DNA of 21,518 bases from an uncultured Schaedlerella sp. (lineage in GTDB: Bacteria > Bacillota > Clostridia > Lachnospirales > Lachnospiraceae), in the NCBI GenBank assembly GCA_934435195.1, contig CAKSAJ010000038.1, positions 1-21,518 of the forward strand, written 5' to 3'. Positions 1-7,249 of this stretch are shown piece by piece. The position numbers and the translations under genes are program-made. The notes under the pieces were generated by a model, which was not told the origin of the DNA, searched no databases, and worked only from the letters and a program-made list of their open reading frames with translations. How positions within the stretch are numbered: position 1 is the stretch's first letter; the number at the start of each line of letters is the position of its first letter.

Positions 1-174
1 ATGGCAACAAATACATTTGAAAGAAAAATAGAACTTAATACACCGGAATCTATAAAAAAATTAGCTGATATTATGAAATCAGAAGCACCAGTAAAGCCGC
101 TTTCCACACATCCTTTTTCAACGACAGAAAGAGATAGGAGTGAAAAATTATTAAAGCAATACTTATCCCGTTAG
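1..174 (+). CDS. Short putative antitoxin upstream of a GNAT toxin
   Basis: Open frame of 57 residues from an ATG at the first base of the window, so a longer protein starting further upstream cannot be excluded. The product is hydrophilic: an N-terminal stretch with PESIKKLADIM is followed by a segment containing KPLSTHPFS and then a charged helix-like end, RSEKLLKQYLSR. The stop lies two bases before the ATG of the acetyltransferase gene, which implies translational coupling. Its small size and tight pairing with a GNAT gene fit the antitoxin of a type II toxin-antitoxin pair, but it does not look like the DUF1778 (ribbon-helix-helix) antitoxins usually paired with GNAT toxins. I recall similar short ORFs beside GNAT genes in Firmicutes but cannot verify this here. 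Its function is inferred from context only. Confidence 0.6.
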   Translation: MATNTFERKIELNTPESIKKLADIMKSEAPVKPLSTHPFSTTERDRSEKLLKQYLSR

Positions 175-176
175 GA

Positions 177-743
177 ATGCTGATAAATGAGATGAAAGAA
201 GGCAATGAGCTGTCAGAACTCTTGTCTTCTTTTTCTTGTGAGAAAGATGAAGATATAGAATATTTTCTTCATAATAGAGCTATAGAATTTGAAAAGCTTT
301 CAAAGGCGCGTACATATTTAGTCCTTAATCAAGAACAACTTGAAAATAAAGAAAAACATTTAACAATATATGGTTATATTTCGCTTGCATTGAAGATATT
401 ATCAGTTCCACAGGATATGTCAAATCGCATGAGAAAGGAATTAGATGGATTCAGTGCAAAGATACATGGAGAACAGATTAGCGATTTTCCATGTTATTTG
501 ATTGGGCAATTATCAAAGAATTCAAATGTCAAGTCGGAAGGAATATCTGGAAAACAGTTGATTGATTTTGCAAGTGATATTATTGCAACTTCAGTAGAGG
601 CAGTTGGCGGAAGATATATGATGATTGAGTGCCGAGATGAAGAGAAATTGATTCAATTTTATAAGGATAATTATTTTAGTGAAGTCGCGAGGATTCCGGA
701 TGAAAACCAGCCGATGGTGCAGATGATACGGAAAATTGGCTAA
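177..743 (+). CDS. GNAT-family N-acetyltransferase, probable toxin
   Basis: 188 residues. The C-terminal half has the GNAT fold pattern: a beta-strand segment ending in YLIGQLSKN (about 107-115), an acetyl-CoA loop region SEGISGKQLIDFA (120-132) in place of the usual R/QxxGxG/A, a long helix, then VGGRYMMIECRDEEKLIQFY (143-162) leading into the last strands. The N-terminal part has an IYGYISLALKIL strand (64-75), as in substrate-binding strands of this superfamily. GNAT toxins of type II systems acetylate aminoacyl-tRNA and block translation; that role is inferred here from the short coupled upstream ORF, not shown by sequence. An internal ATG at 189 is an alternative start. No good ribosome site precedes the 177 ATG, consistent with coupling to the upstream stop. 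An ordinary metabolite acetyltransferase remains possible. Confidence 0.75.
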   Translation: MLINEMKEGNELSELLSSFSCEKDEDIEYFLHNRAIEFEKLSKARTYLVLNQEQLENKEKHLTIYGYISLALKILSVPQDMSNRMRKELDGFSAKIHGEQISDFPCYLIGQLSKNSNVKSEGISGKQLIDFASDIIATSVEAVGGRYMMIECRDEEKLIQFYKDNYFSEVARIPDENQPMVQMIRKIG

Positions 744-861
744 GAGATGGAATAAAGGAATTATAATTATGTGTAGAGTTATAGAAGAAATGAGAAAAGA
801 ATATTAGAAACTGGCAAATTTACATATAATATATGAAAACAGAATAAAGAGAAGATTACAT

Positions 862-895
862 AGTCGATTGGTTTACTAAATCAGTCGACTTTTTT
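862..895 (+). terminator. Rho-independent terminator after the GNAT pair
   Basis: A 13-bp stem (862-874 with 878-890, including two G-T wobbles) closes on a three-base loop ACT and is followed by a run of six T. It lies about 120 bases after the acetyltransferase stop and about 70 bases before the fatty-acid promoter, so it insulates the two units. The bases between 744 and 861 hold no gene I can support, only a 12-codon ATG frame at 769-807. Confidence 0.85.
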
Positions 896-964
896 CTGCC
901 TAGTATACTTCCTAACTTTAAGTAACAGGATTCTTAAAAAGAAAAGAAATATCACAAAAACATA

Positions 965-992
965 TTGACAAATACTTTTATAATGATATAAT
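965..992 (+). promoter_or_regulatory. Promoter of the fatty-acid synthesis operon
   Basis: TTGACA at 965-970 and TATAAT at 987-992 are separated by 16 bases, with TGA immediately upstream of the -10 as an extended -10 element. Both hexamers match the housekeeping sigma consensus exactly. Transcription should start near 999, giving a leader of about 95 bases before fabH. A second TATAAT at 979-984 is only 8 bases from the -35 and is not used in this reading. Confidence 0.85.
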
Positions 993-1006
993 TTGATAGT
1001 CAAAAT
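991..1006 (+). promoter_or_regulatory. FabT-type operator overlapping -10 and start site
   Basis: The sequence ATTTGATAGTCAAAAT contains the inverted repeat TTTGA-TAG-TCAAA (992-1004), a 5-3-5 palindrome. The FabT box known from streptococci is TTTGATTATCAAA, with the same arms and spacing and a different three-base centre. It overlaps the last bases of the -10 hexamer and the predicted start, so a bound repressor would block RNA polymerase. The likely ligand protein is the MarR-family product of the gene at 10463-10915. Confidence 0.78.
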
Positions 1007-1094
1007 ATTTTAAAACAAAAATAAATGACAGGAAAAAGTTGCTGTTCATAAATGAGCTAATCAGATGATTATGACCGGTAACAGGAAGAGGACT

Positions 1095-2060
1095 ATGGTA
1101 GGAAGAATAAGTGGAACAGGTTCCTATATTCCAAAAGAAGTGTGGGATAACCAAGTGTTAACTCAATTGGTTGATACCAGTGATGAGTGGATACAGGAAC
1201 GTACTGGTGTGGCGAGACGCCACATAGCGGGGAAAAATGAAACAACTGCATATATGGCAGCAGAAGCAGCAAAGAGAGCGCTGGAAGATGCCGATGTCTC
1301 AGCGCAAGAGATTGACTTAATCTTGGTTGCAACGATTTCACCCGGCAGGATCATGCCGAGTACATCATGTGAAGTACAGGCAATGATAGGGGCAAAACGC
1401 GCTACGTGTTTTGATCTGAATGCAGCATGTACAGGATTCTTATTTGCACTGAATACCGCGCAAGCTTACATCAAACAGGGAATTTATTCTAAAGTCTTGG
1501 TAATTGGTACAGAGAGCTTATCAAATCTGGTGAATTGGAAAGACAGGGGTACATGTATTTTGTTTGGTGATGGAGCCGGTGCAGTTGTGCTAGAGGCATC
1601 AGAAGAAGGAAGATACGCACAGTATACACAGTCTATAGGATGTGATGGAGAAGTTTTAACGGTTGACTGCCGCAATCAAAAACAATATGAAAGTCAGCCT
1701 TGTGCAGAAGAAACATTTATCCAGATGGATGGACGTGAAGTATTTAAATTTGCGGTATCGAAAGTACCGGAGGCAATTGGAGAACTGTTAAAACAAGAAG
1801 AGAAAAACGTAGAGGATATTTCCCAATTTATCTTACATCAGGCCAATAGGCGGATTGTACAATCTGTTTCCAAACGAATGAAAGTGGACATAAAATATTT
1901 CCCAACAAATATGGAAGAATATGGAAACACATCATCGGCCAGTATCCCGATTCTATTGGACGAGCTAAATCGAAGTGGAAGACTAAAAAGAGGAACCTAT
2001 CTTGTTCTTGCAGGATTTGGAGCAGGGCTGTCATATGGAGCAAGCCTGATCCAGTGGTAG
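1095..2060 (+). CDS. fabH: Beta-ketoacyl-ACP synthase III
   Basis: Starts fatty-acid chains by condensing acetyl-CoA (or a branched primer) with malonyl-ACP in the cytoplasm. With the start chosen here the protein has 321 residues, the usual FabH length, and the catalytic triad falls at Cys112 (in NAACTGF), His248 (in ILHQANRR) and Asn278 (in YGNTSSAS), matching the family spacing. An in-frame ATG at 1065 would add ten residues but has no ribosome site, whereas ATG 1095 is preceded by AGGAAGAGG (1083-1091). First gene of the operon, directly behind the promoter and FabT-type operator. Whether it prefers straight or branched primers cannot be read from the sequence. Confidence 0.95.
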   Translation: MVGRISGTGSYIPKEVWDNQVLTQLVDTSDEWIQERTGVARRHIAGKNETTAYMAAEAAKRALEDADVSAQEIDLILVATISPGRIMPSTSCEVQAMIGAKRATCFDLNAACTGFLFALNTAQAYIKQGIYSKVLVIGTESLSNLVNWKDRGTCILFGDGAGAVVLEASEEGRYAQYTQSIGCDGEVLTVDCRNQKQYESQPCAEETFIQMDGREVFKFAVSKVPEAIGELLKQEEKNVEDISQFILHQANRRIVQSVSKRMKVDIKYFPTNMEEYGNTSSASIPILLDELNRSGRLKRGTYLVLAGFGAGLSYGASLIQW

Positions 2061-2118
2061 TAGATAAATAAGGCTATCAAATTTAAAACAAAATGGAAAT
2101 AAAAAGGAGATTAAAATC

Positions 2119-2346
2119 ATGATGGAAAGAATTAAAGAAATCGTAGCAGATTCATTAGGAGTAGACGTAGATTCATTGACAGCAGAGACAAGATTCAAAG
2201 AGGATTTAGAAGCAGATTCACTTGATCTTTTTGAAATGGTAATGGCAATCGAAGAAGAGTTTGACGTAAAGATCGAGACAGAAGAATTAGAAAATATTAA
2301 GACACTTGGAGATATCGAAAAAGAAGTAGAAAAATTGCAGGCATAG
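2119..2346 (+). CDS. acpP: Acyl carrier protein
   Basis: 75-residue acidic four-helix carrier that holds growing acyl chains on a phosphopantetheine arm. The attachment serine is Ser34 in the motif EADSLDLFE. Two adjacent ATG codons (2119 and 2122) follow AAGGAG at 2104-2109, so the mature protein may have 74 or 75 residues. It lies 58 bases after fabH; that gap holds a single ATCAAATTT half-site but no full FabT palindrome. The placement between the initiating synthase and FabK is the same as in streptococcal fab clusters. Confidence 0.96.
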   Translation: MMERIKEIVADSLGVDVDSLTAETRFKEDLEADSLDLFEMVMAIEEEFDVKIETEELENIKTLGDIEKEVEKLQA

Positions 2347-2349
2347 AAA

Positions 2350-2365
2350 ATTTGATTGATGCAAA
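2350..2365 (+). promoter_or_regulatory. Possible degenerate FabT half-site before fabK
   Basis: The acpP-fabK junction contains ATTTGATT followed after four bases by GCAAA. The left arm matches the FabT box arm TTTGATT, the right arm is displaced and imperfect. In Streptococcus pneumoniae FabT is reported to act at a second site before fabK, which makes the position suggestive. No convincing promoter accompanies it here, so this is a weak call. Confidence 0.25.
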
Positions 2366-2400
2366 GTAAGAGTGCAGACATACGGGAGGCAATTAATTAT

Positions 2401-3339
2401 ATGAAAACGGAAGTTACCGAATTACTTGGAATTGAATATCCAATCATTCAAGGCGGAATGGCATGGGTGGCAGAATATCACCTTGCCGCAGCAGTATCTG
2501 AGGCAGGCGGACTTGGCATTATCGGTGCATCTAGTGCACCGGCAGACTGGGTACGCGAGCAGGTCAGAGAGGCAAAGAAACTGACAGATAAACCATTTGG
2601 AGTAAATATTATGTTGCTCAATCCAAATGCCGATGAAGTTGCAAAAGTAATCGTTGAAGAAGGCGTACAGGTTGTTACAACAGGTGCAGGAAATCCGGAA
2701 AAATATATGGAGATGTGGAAAGCAGCTGGTGTGAAGGTGATTCCGGTGGTTGCTTCCGTAGCGCAGGCAGTCCGTATGGAACGATGTGGAGCAGATGCTG
2801 TTGTTTGTGAAGGCTGTGAAGCAGGAGGTCATATCGGAGAATCTACAACGATGGTGCTTGTTCCACAAGTAGCAGATGCAGTTTCAATTCCGGTTATTGC
2901 AGCAGGTGGAATAGCAGACGGCCGTGGCGTAGCGGCAGCATTTATGCTCGGTGCAAAAGCTGTTCAGGTAGGAACTCATTTTGTTGTTACAGAAGAGTCA
3001 CAGGTTCATGAAAATTATAAAGAGCGTATTCTGAAAGCGAAAGACATCGATACTAAGGTTACAGGAAGAACAACAGGTCATCCGGTGCGTGCACTTCGCA
3101 ATCAGATGACAAGAGAATACTTAAAGAAAGAAGCTGCCGGAGCATCTTTTGAAGAACTTGAATTAATGACTCTGGGTGGTCTTAGAAAAGCTGTTGTGGA
3201 AGGAGATGTTACGACAGGAAGCGTAATGGCAGGTCAGAGCGCCGGTATGGTAAAAGAAAAAATGACTTGTGCACAGCTTATCCAGAAGTTAAACAATGAG
3301 GCAGAATATTTATTGAAAGGAACGAAAATCCATGAATAA
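2401..3339 (+). CDS. fabK: Enoyl-ACP reductase II (FMN, NADH), FabK
   Basis: Flavin-dependent reductase for the last step of each elongation cycle, using a TIM-barrel fold unrelated to FabI. The start at 2401 gives 312 residues beginning MKTEVTELLGIEYPIIQGGM, which is where FabK proteins normally begin, and is preceded by GGGAGG at 2384-2389. TTG 2356 or ATG 2359 would add a non-conserved leader. Visible motifs are PIIQGGMAWVA (14-24), GVNIMLL (67-73), TTGAGNPE (93-100), EAGGHIGE with the catalytic His144, and the phosphate-binding run AAGGIADGRG (167-176). No FabI-type gene is present in the window. It overlaps fabD by eight bases. Confidence 0.95.
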   Translation: MKTEVTELLGIEYPIIQGGMAWVAEYHLAAAVSEAGGLGIIGASSAPADWVREQVREAKKLTDKPFGVNIMLLNPNADEVAKVIVEEGVQVVTTGAGNPEKYMEMWKAAGVKVIPVVASVAQAVRMERCGADAVVCEGCEAGGHIGESTTMVLVPQVADAVSIPVIAAGGIADGRGVAAAFMLGAKAVQVGTHFVVTEESQVHENYKERILKAKDIDTKVTGRTTGHPVRALRNQMTREYLKKEAAGASFEELELMTLGGLRKAVVEGDVTTGSVMAGQSAGMVKEKMTCAQLIQKLNNEAEYLLKGTKIHE

Positions 3340-4258
3340 ACTTGCATTTATTTTCCCAGGCCAGGGAGCACAAAAAGTGGGCATGGGTAAAGATTTCTAT
3401 GAAACATTTGATAATGTAAAAGAAATATTTGACAGTGCATGCGAATGGCTTGACCTGGATATAAAAGCACTTTGTTTTGAAGAAAATGATAAGCTGGATC
3501 TGACAGAGTATTCGCAGCCCGCATTAGTAACCACTTGTCTGGCGATGGCAGATGTATTAAGAAATAAAGGAATCGAACCGGATATTTCGGCAGGGTTAAG
3601 TCTTGGAGAGTATTGTGCTATTGCAACAGCCGGTGCAATCAGCGTGAAAGATGCGATTACGACGGTAAGAAAACGAGGAATCCTTATGGAGCAGGCAGTT
3701 CCGGCGGGGCAGGGAGCAATGGCAGCGGTTCTTGGTATGACAGCGGAAGAAATTGATGAAGTAGTCGACTCGATTTCGGATGTCAGTGTGGCGAATTATA
3801 ACTGTCCGGGACAGATTGTAATTACAGGAAAAAAAGAATCCGTAGAAGAAGCCGGCGAAAAATTGCAGGAAGCAGGAGCAAAAAGAGTGGTTCCGTTAAA
3901 TGTAAGCGGACCATTTCATTCAGCAATGCTAGAAGAAGCGGGCGAGAAACTTGCAGATGTATTAGAAAAAGTGACAATTTCTGAATTACAAATCCCATAC
4001 GTTACAAATGTAACGGCAGAATTTGTAAATGACCATCAGAAAATCAGAAGTCTTCTGGCAAAACAGATTTCATCACCTGTAAAATGGCAGCAAAGTGTAG
4101 AGGCAATGATAGCAGAAGGTGTAGATACTTTTGTAGAAATCGGACCGGGCAAAACACTTGCAGGGTTTATGAGAAAAATTAATCGTAATGTAAAAGTATA
4201 CAATGTACAGACGATAGAGGATATCGAGAAAGTTGTACAAGAATGTAGTAGAAAATAG
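3332..4258 (+). CDS. fabD: Malonyl-CoA:ACP transacylase
   Basis: Transfers malonyl from CoA to AcpP, supplying the two-carbon donor for elongation. The 308-residue length is standard. Motifs: FIFPGQGAQ near the N-terminus (7-15), the nucleophilic Ser90 in GLSLGEY, Arg115 for carboxylate binding, and His196 in GPFHSAML. The ATG lies within the end of fabK, with AAAGGA upstream, so the two are translationally coupled. Fifteen bases separate it from fabG. Confidence 0.96.
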   Translation: MNKLAFIFPGQGAQKVGMGKDFYETFDNVKEIFDSACEWLDLDIKALCFEENDKLDLTEYSQPALVTTCLAMADVLRNKGIEPDISAGLSLGEYCAIATAGAISVKDAITTVRKRGILMEQAVPAGQGAMAAVLGMTAEEIDEVVDSISDVSVANYNCPGQIVITGKKESVEEAGEKLQEAGAKRVVPLNVSGPFHSAMLEEAGEKLADVLEKVTISELQIPYVTNVTAEFVNDHQKIRSLLAKQISSPVKWQQSVEAMIAEGVDTFVEIGPGKTLAGFMRKINRNVKVYNVQTIEDIEKVVQECSRK

Positions 4259-4272
4259 AGAGGTTACAGACT

Positions 4273-5013
4273 ATGTCAGAAAAGAAAATTGCAATTGTAA
4301 CAGGAGCATCCAGAGGAATAGGAAAAGCAATTGCCTTAGAACTTGCAAGACAGGGCATTTTTGTTGTTATAAATTACAATGGTTCAAAAGAAAAAGCAGA
4401 GGAAGCGTTGAGAACAATCCAAAATGAGGGTGGACATGGAGTGATTTATCAGTGTAATGTGGCTGATTTCGAGGCATGCAAGACATTTATAGAGGATATT
4501 GTATCAACTTATGGAAGGATTGATATTCTTGTAAATAATGCCGGAATTACAAAAGACGGTCTGCTGATGCGTATGAGCGAGGCTGATTTTTCTGAGGTAG
4601 TCGATATCAATCTGAAAGGAACGTTCCACTGTATTCATCATGTGGCACGTCCAATGTTGAAGCAGAAATCAGGAAGGATCATCAATCTTGCATCGGTAGT
4701 TGCTTTACATGGAAATGCAGGACAGGTAAATTATGCGGCATCAAAAGCAGGAATTATCGGCATGACAAAATCCGCGGCAAAAGAGCTTGCATCCAGACAT
4801 ATTACAGTCAATGCAGTTGCGCCGGGATTTATTCAGACAGATATGACAGCGGTACTTTCTGAAAAAGTAAAAGAATTAACGAAGACACAGATTCCAATGG
4901 GAACATTTGGACAACCGGAAGACGTAGCAAAAGCAGTAGCATTTCTGGCATCTGAGGAAGCTGGATATATTACAGGGCAAGTGCTGTGTGTAGATGGCGG
5001 AATGGCAATGTAG
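4273..5013 (+). CDS. fabG: 3-oxoacyl-ACP reductase
   Basis: NADPH-dependent short-chain dehydrogenase that reduces the ketoacyl intermediate. 246 residues with the Rossmann motif TGASRGIG (10-17), NNAG at 88-91, Asn113, Ser141, Tyr154 and Lys158 (YAASK), the full SDR catalytic set, and the closing strand TGQVLCVDGGMAM. The ATG follows AGAGAGG at 4257-4263. Its position between fabD and fabF agrees with its role in the cycle and with the gene order in streptococci. Confidence 0.96.
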   Translation: MSEKKIAIVTGASRGIGKAIALELARQGIFVVINYNGSKEKAEEALRTIQNEGGHGVIYQCNVADFEACKTFIEDIVSTYGRIDILVNNAGITKDGLLMRMSEADFSEVVDINLKGTFHCIHHVARPMLKQKSGRIINLASVVALHGNAGQVNYAASKAGIIGMTKSAAKELASRHITVNAVAPGFIQTDMTAVLSEKVKELTKTQIPMGTFGQPEDVAKAVAFLASEEAGYITGQVLCVDGGMAM

Positions 5014-5041
5014 AAGAGTACGAACAATAGATGGAGGCATT

Positions 5042-6280
5042 ATGAAAAGAAGAGTAGTAGTAACAGGGCTTGGTGCGATTACACCAATTGGAAATGATGT
5101 AGAATCTTTTTGGAATGGCATCAAAGCCGGACATGTTGGAATCAGTGAAATCACGCGATTTGATACAACAGATTACAAAGTAAAAATAGCTGCGGAAGTA
5201 AAAGATTTTTCGGGAAAAGATATCCTTGGATTTAGAACAGCAAAGAGAATGGAATTATTCTCACAATATGCAGTTGCAGCAGCAATGGAAGCTGTAAAAG
5301 ATGCAGGTCTTGATATGGAAAAAGAAGATCCGTTTCGTGTCGGCGTAATCGTTGGATCCGGAGTGGGAAGCCTGCAGGCAGCGGAAGCCGGAGTAGAGAA
5401 AATCCTGACAAAAGGACCATCGAGAGTGGATCCGTTAATCGTTCCTAAGATGATTACAAATATGGCAGCAGGAAATGTATCTATCGCTGTAGGTGCACGT
5501 GGAAAATGTACAAATGTAGCAACAGCATGTGCGACAGGTACACACTGTATCGGGGATGCATTTCGTGCAATCCAGTATGGCGATGCAGATGTAATGTTGG
5601 CAGGAGGAACAGAGAGTTCTATTTGCCCAATTGGAGTGGCTGGATTTACCAGTCTGACAGCATTGTCAGAAAGCAACGATCCGATGAGAGCATCGATTCC
5701 ATTTGATAAAGACAGGGACGGATTTGTCATGGGTGAAGGTGCAGGAATTGTAGTTCTGGAGGAATTAGAACATGCAGTTTCAAGAGGGGCACAAATTCTT
5801 GCAGAAGTTGTAGGATACGGTGCTACAGCAGATGCTTTCCACATTACATCACCGGCAGAAGATGGAAGCGGTGCAGCACGGGCTATGGTGGATGCAATGA
5901 AAGAGGCGGATGTAAAGCCGGAACAGATTGAATACGTCAATGCACATGGTACAAGCACACACCATAATGATTTGTTTGAAACACGTGCAGTGAAGGTAGC
6001 TTTTGGCGATGCAGCATCGAATTTAAAAATCAATTCTACAAAGTCTATGATTGGACATTTGCTTGGAGCAGCAGGAGCAGTAGAATTTATTGTCTGTGTA
6101 AAATCTATTTTAGACGGATTTATCCACCAGACAGTCGGAACTCAAGAAGTGGATGAGGAACTTGATTTGAATTATATGGTTGGAGCACCGGCAGAACAGG
6201 AAATCACATATGCAATGAGCAATTCACTTGGATTTGGCGGGCATAATGGAAGCATATTGATTAAAAAATATGAAGCATAA
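5042..6280 (+). CDS. fabF: Beta-ketoacyl-ACP synthase II
   Basis: Elongating condensing enzyme. The start at 5042 (MKRRVVVTGLGAITPIGND) follows GGAGG at 5033-5037 and gives 412 residues, the usual length; an upstream ATG at 4994 would run through the end of fabG. The triad is Cys163 (TACATGTH), His302 (NAHGTSTHHND) and His339 (SMIGHLLG), with the FGGHN loop near residue 398. The active-site loop carries HHND where E. coli FabF has a proline after STS/T. This is the only elongating ketosynthase in the window, so no separate FabB is available here. Confidence 0.96.
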   Translation: MKRRVVVTGLGAITPIGNDVESFWNGIKAGHVGISEITRFDTTDYKVKIAAEVKDFSGKDILGFRTAKRMELFSQYAVAAAMEAVKDAGLDMEKEDPFRVGVIVGSGVGSLQAAEAGVEKILTKGPSRVDPLIVPKMITNMAAGNVSIAVGARGKCTNVATACATGTHCIGDAFRAIQYGDADVMLAGGTESSICPIGVAGFTSLTALSESNDPMRASIPFDKDRDGFVMGEGAGIVVLEELEHAVSRGAQILAEVVGYGATADAFHITSPAEDGSGAARAMVDAMKEADVKPEQIEYVNAHGTSTHHNDLFETRAVKVAFGDAASNLKINSTKSMIGHLLGAAGAVEFIVCVKSILDGFIHQTVGTQEVDEELDLNYMVGAPAEQEITYAMSNSLGFGGHNGSILIKKYEA

Positions 6281-6328
6281 AAATTCATTTCATATAGTGT
6301 ATACAGAGTGATATGTAAGGGGATAAAC

Positions 6329-6775
6329 ATGGATTTTGAACAGATTATAGAATTAATAGATCATGTCTCTGCTTCGGAATTGTCTTCTTTTCATTATGAA
6401 AATGGAGACACAAAAATTTCAATGAAGGCAGGGAAAAAAGTTGTGTTTGGAACAAATACAACAGAAAAAAATGTAGAACAGATTATTTTAAAAGATGACA
6501 CAGTAACAACTATACAGCAGGAAAAGAAAGTAGAACCAGAGGGAAAAATCATTAAATCTCCGTTGGTTGGAACATTCTATGCAGCCCCTGCCGAAGATGC
6601 ACCTGCATTTGTAAATGTTGGTGATACAGTAAAAAAAGGACAGGTTGTTGCAATTGTTGAGGCAATGAAGCTGATGAATGATATTGAAAGCGATTTCGAT
6701 GGAAAAATAGTCGAAATTTATGTGGAAAATGGAGATGCGGTAGAATATGGACAGCCGTTATTTTGCATTGAGTAG
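6329..6775 (+). CDS. accB: Biotin carboxyl carrier protein of acetyl-CoA carboxylase
   Basis: 148 residues. The N-terminal helix region (MDFEQIIELIDHVSAS) is joined by a charged linker (about 40-73) to the biotinyl domain, where Lys114 in EAMKLMND is the site biotinylated by the ligase BirA. The domain includes the SPLVGTFYAAPAEDAP thumb-like segment. TAAGGGG (6316-6322) precedes ATG 6329; an earlier in-frame GTG at 6308 lacks a ribosome site. It carries carboxybiotin between AccC and the AccDA fusion encoded downstream in the same operon. Confidence 0.95.
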   Translation: MDFEQIIELIDHVSASELSSFHYENGDTKISMKAGKKVVFGTNTTEKNVEQIILKDDTVTTIQQEKKVEPEGKIIKSPLVGTFYAAPAEDAPAFVNVGDTVKKGQVVAIVEAMKLMNDIESDFDGKIVEIYVENGDAVEYGQPLFCIE

Positions 6776-6809
6776 AGGTCTTGATAAATAGCAGATGGAG
6801 GAAATGTAG

Positions 6810-7238
6810 ATGAATCATTTAGATGTAAAACAGATTGAGGAAATCATTCCTCATCGACATCCGTTTTTATTAGTGGATTATATTGAAGATTATGTACCGG
6901 GGGAATATGCTGTCGGATATAAATGCGTAACATTTCGTGAAGATTTCTTTAAAGGACATTTTCCACAGCAGCCGGTCATGCCGGGTGTCCTGATCGTAGA
7001 GGCACTGGCACAGACCGGAGCAGTAGCAATTCTTTCGCAGGAAGAAAACAAAGGGAAGATTGCCTTCTTTGGAGGGATTGATAAATGCCGTTTTAAAAGA
7101 AAGGTTGTCCCGGGAGATAAGCTTCGTCTGGAAACAAAAATTATCAAACAAAAAGGACCGGTAGGTATTGGAGAAGCAATTGCGACTGTTGATGGAAAAG
7201 TTGCAGTAAAAGCAGAATTGACATTTATGATTGGATAA
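6810..7238 (+). CDS. fabZ: 3-hydroxyacyl-ACP dehydratase
   Basis: Hot-dog-fold dehydratase that forms trans-2-enoyl-ACP. 142 residues with IIPHRHPFLLVD (12-23) and the catalytic His50 in GHFPQQPVMPGV and Glu64 in IVEALAQTG. GGAGG at 6797-6801 lies eight bases before the ATG. It sits between accB and accC, as in streptococci. No second dehydratase or isomerase (FabA, FabM, or a FabN-like paralogue) is seen in the window, which leaves open how unsaturated fatty acids are made. Confidence 0.96.
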   Translation: MNHLDVKQIEEIIPHRHPFLLVDYIEDYVPGEYAVGYKCVTFREDFFKGHFPQQPVMPGVLIVEALAQTGAVAILSQEENKGKIAFFGGIDKCRFKRKVVPGDKLRLETKIIKQKGPVGIGEAIATVDGKVAVKAELTFMIG

Positions 7239-7249
7239 GGTGTTGAAGT

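Noticed and set aside
769..807. 12-codon ORF (MCRVIEEMRKEY) after the GNAT gene, perhaps a remnant of a larger protein
   Set aside because: Too short to support. The start of the peptide recalls motifs of some nuclease-like proteins, but nothing around it extends the match.
1025..1051. Eight-codon leader ORF (MTGKSCCS) in the fab operon leader
   Set aside because: No ribosome site and no attenuator-like hairpins around it; short frames of this size are expected by chance.
5173..6033. Minus-strand open frame of 286 codons opposite fabF
   Set aside because: It is the shadow of a strongly conserved fabF, with no ribosome site and a composition typical of antisense frames.
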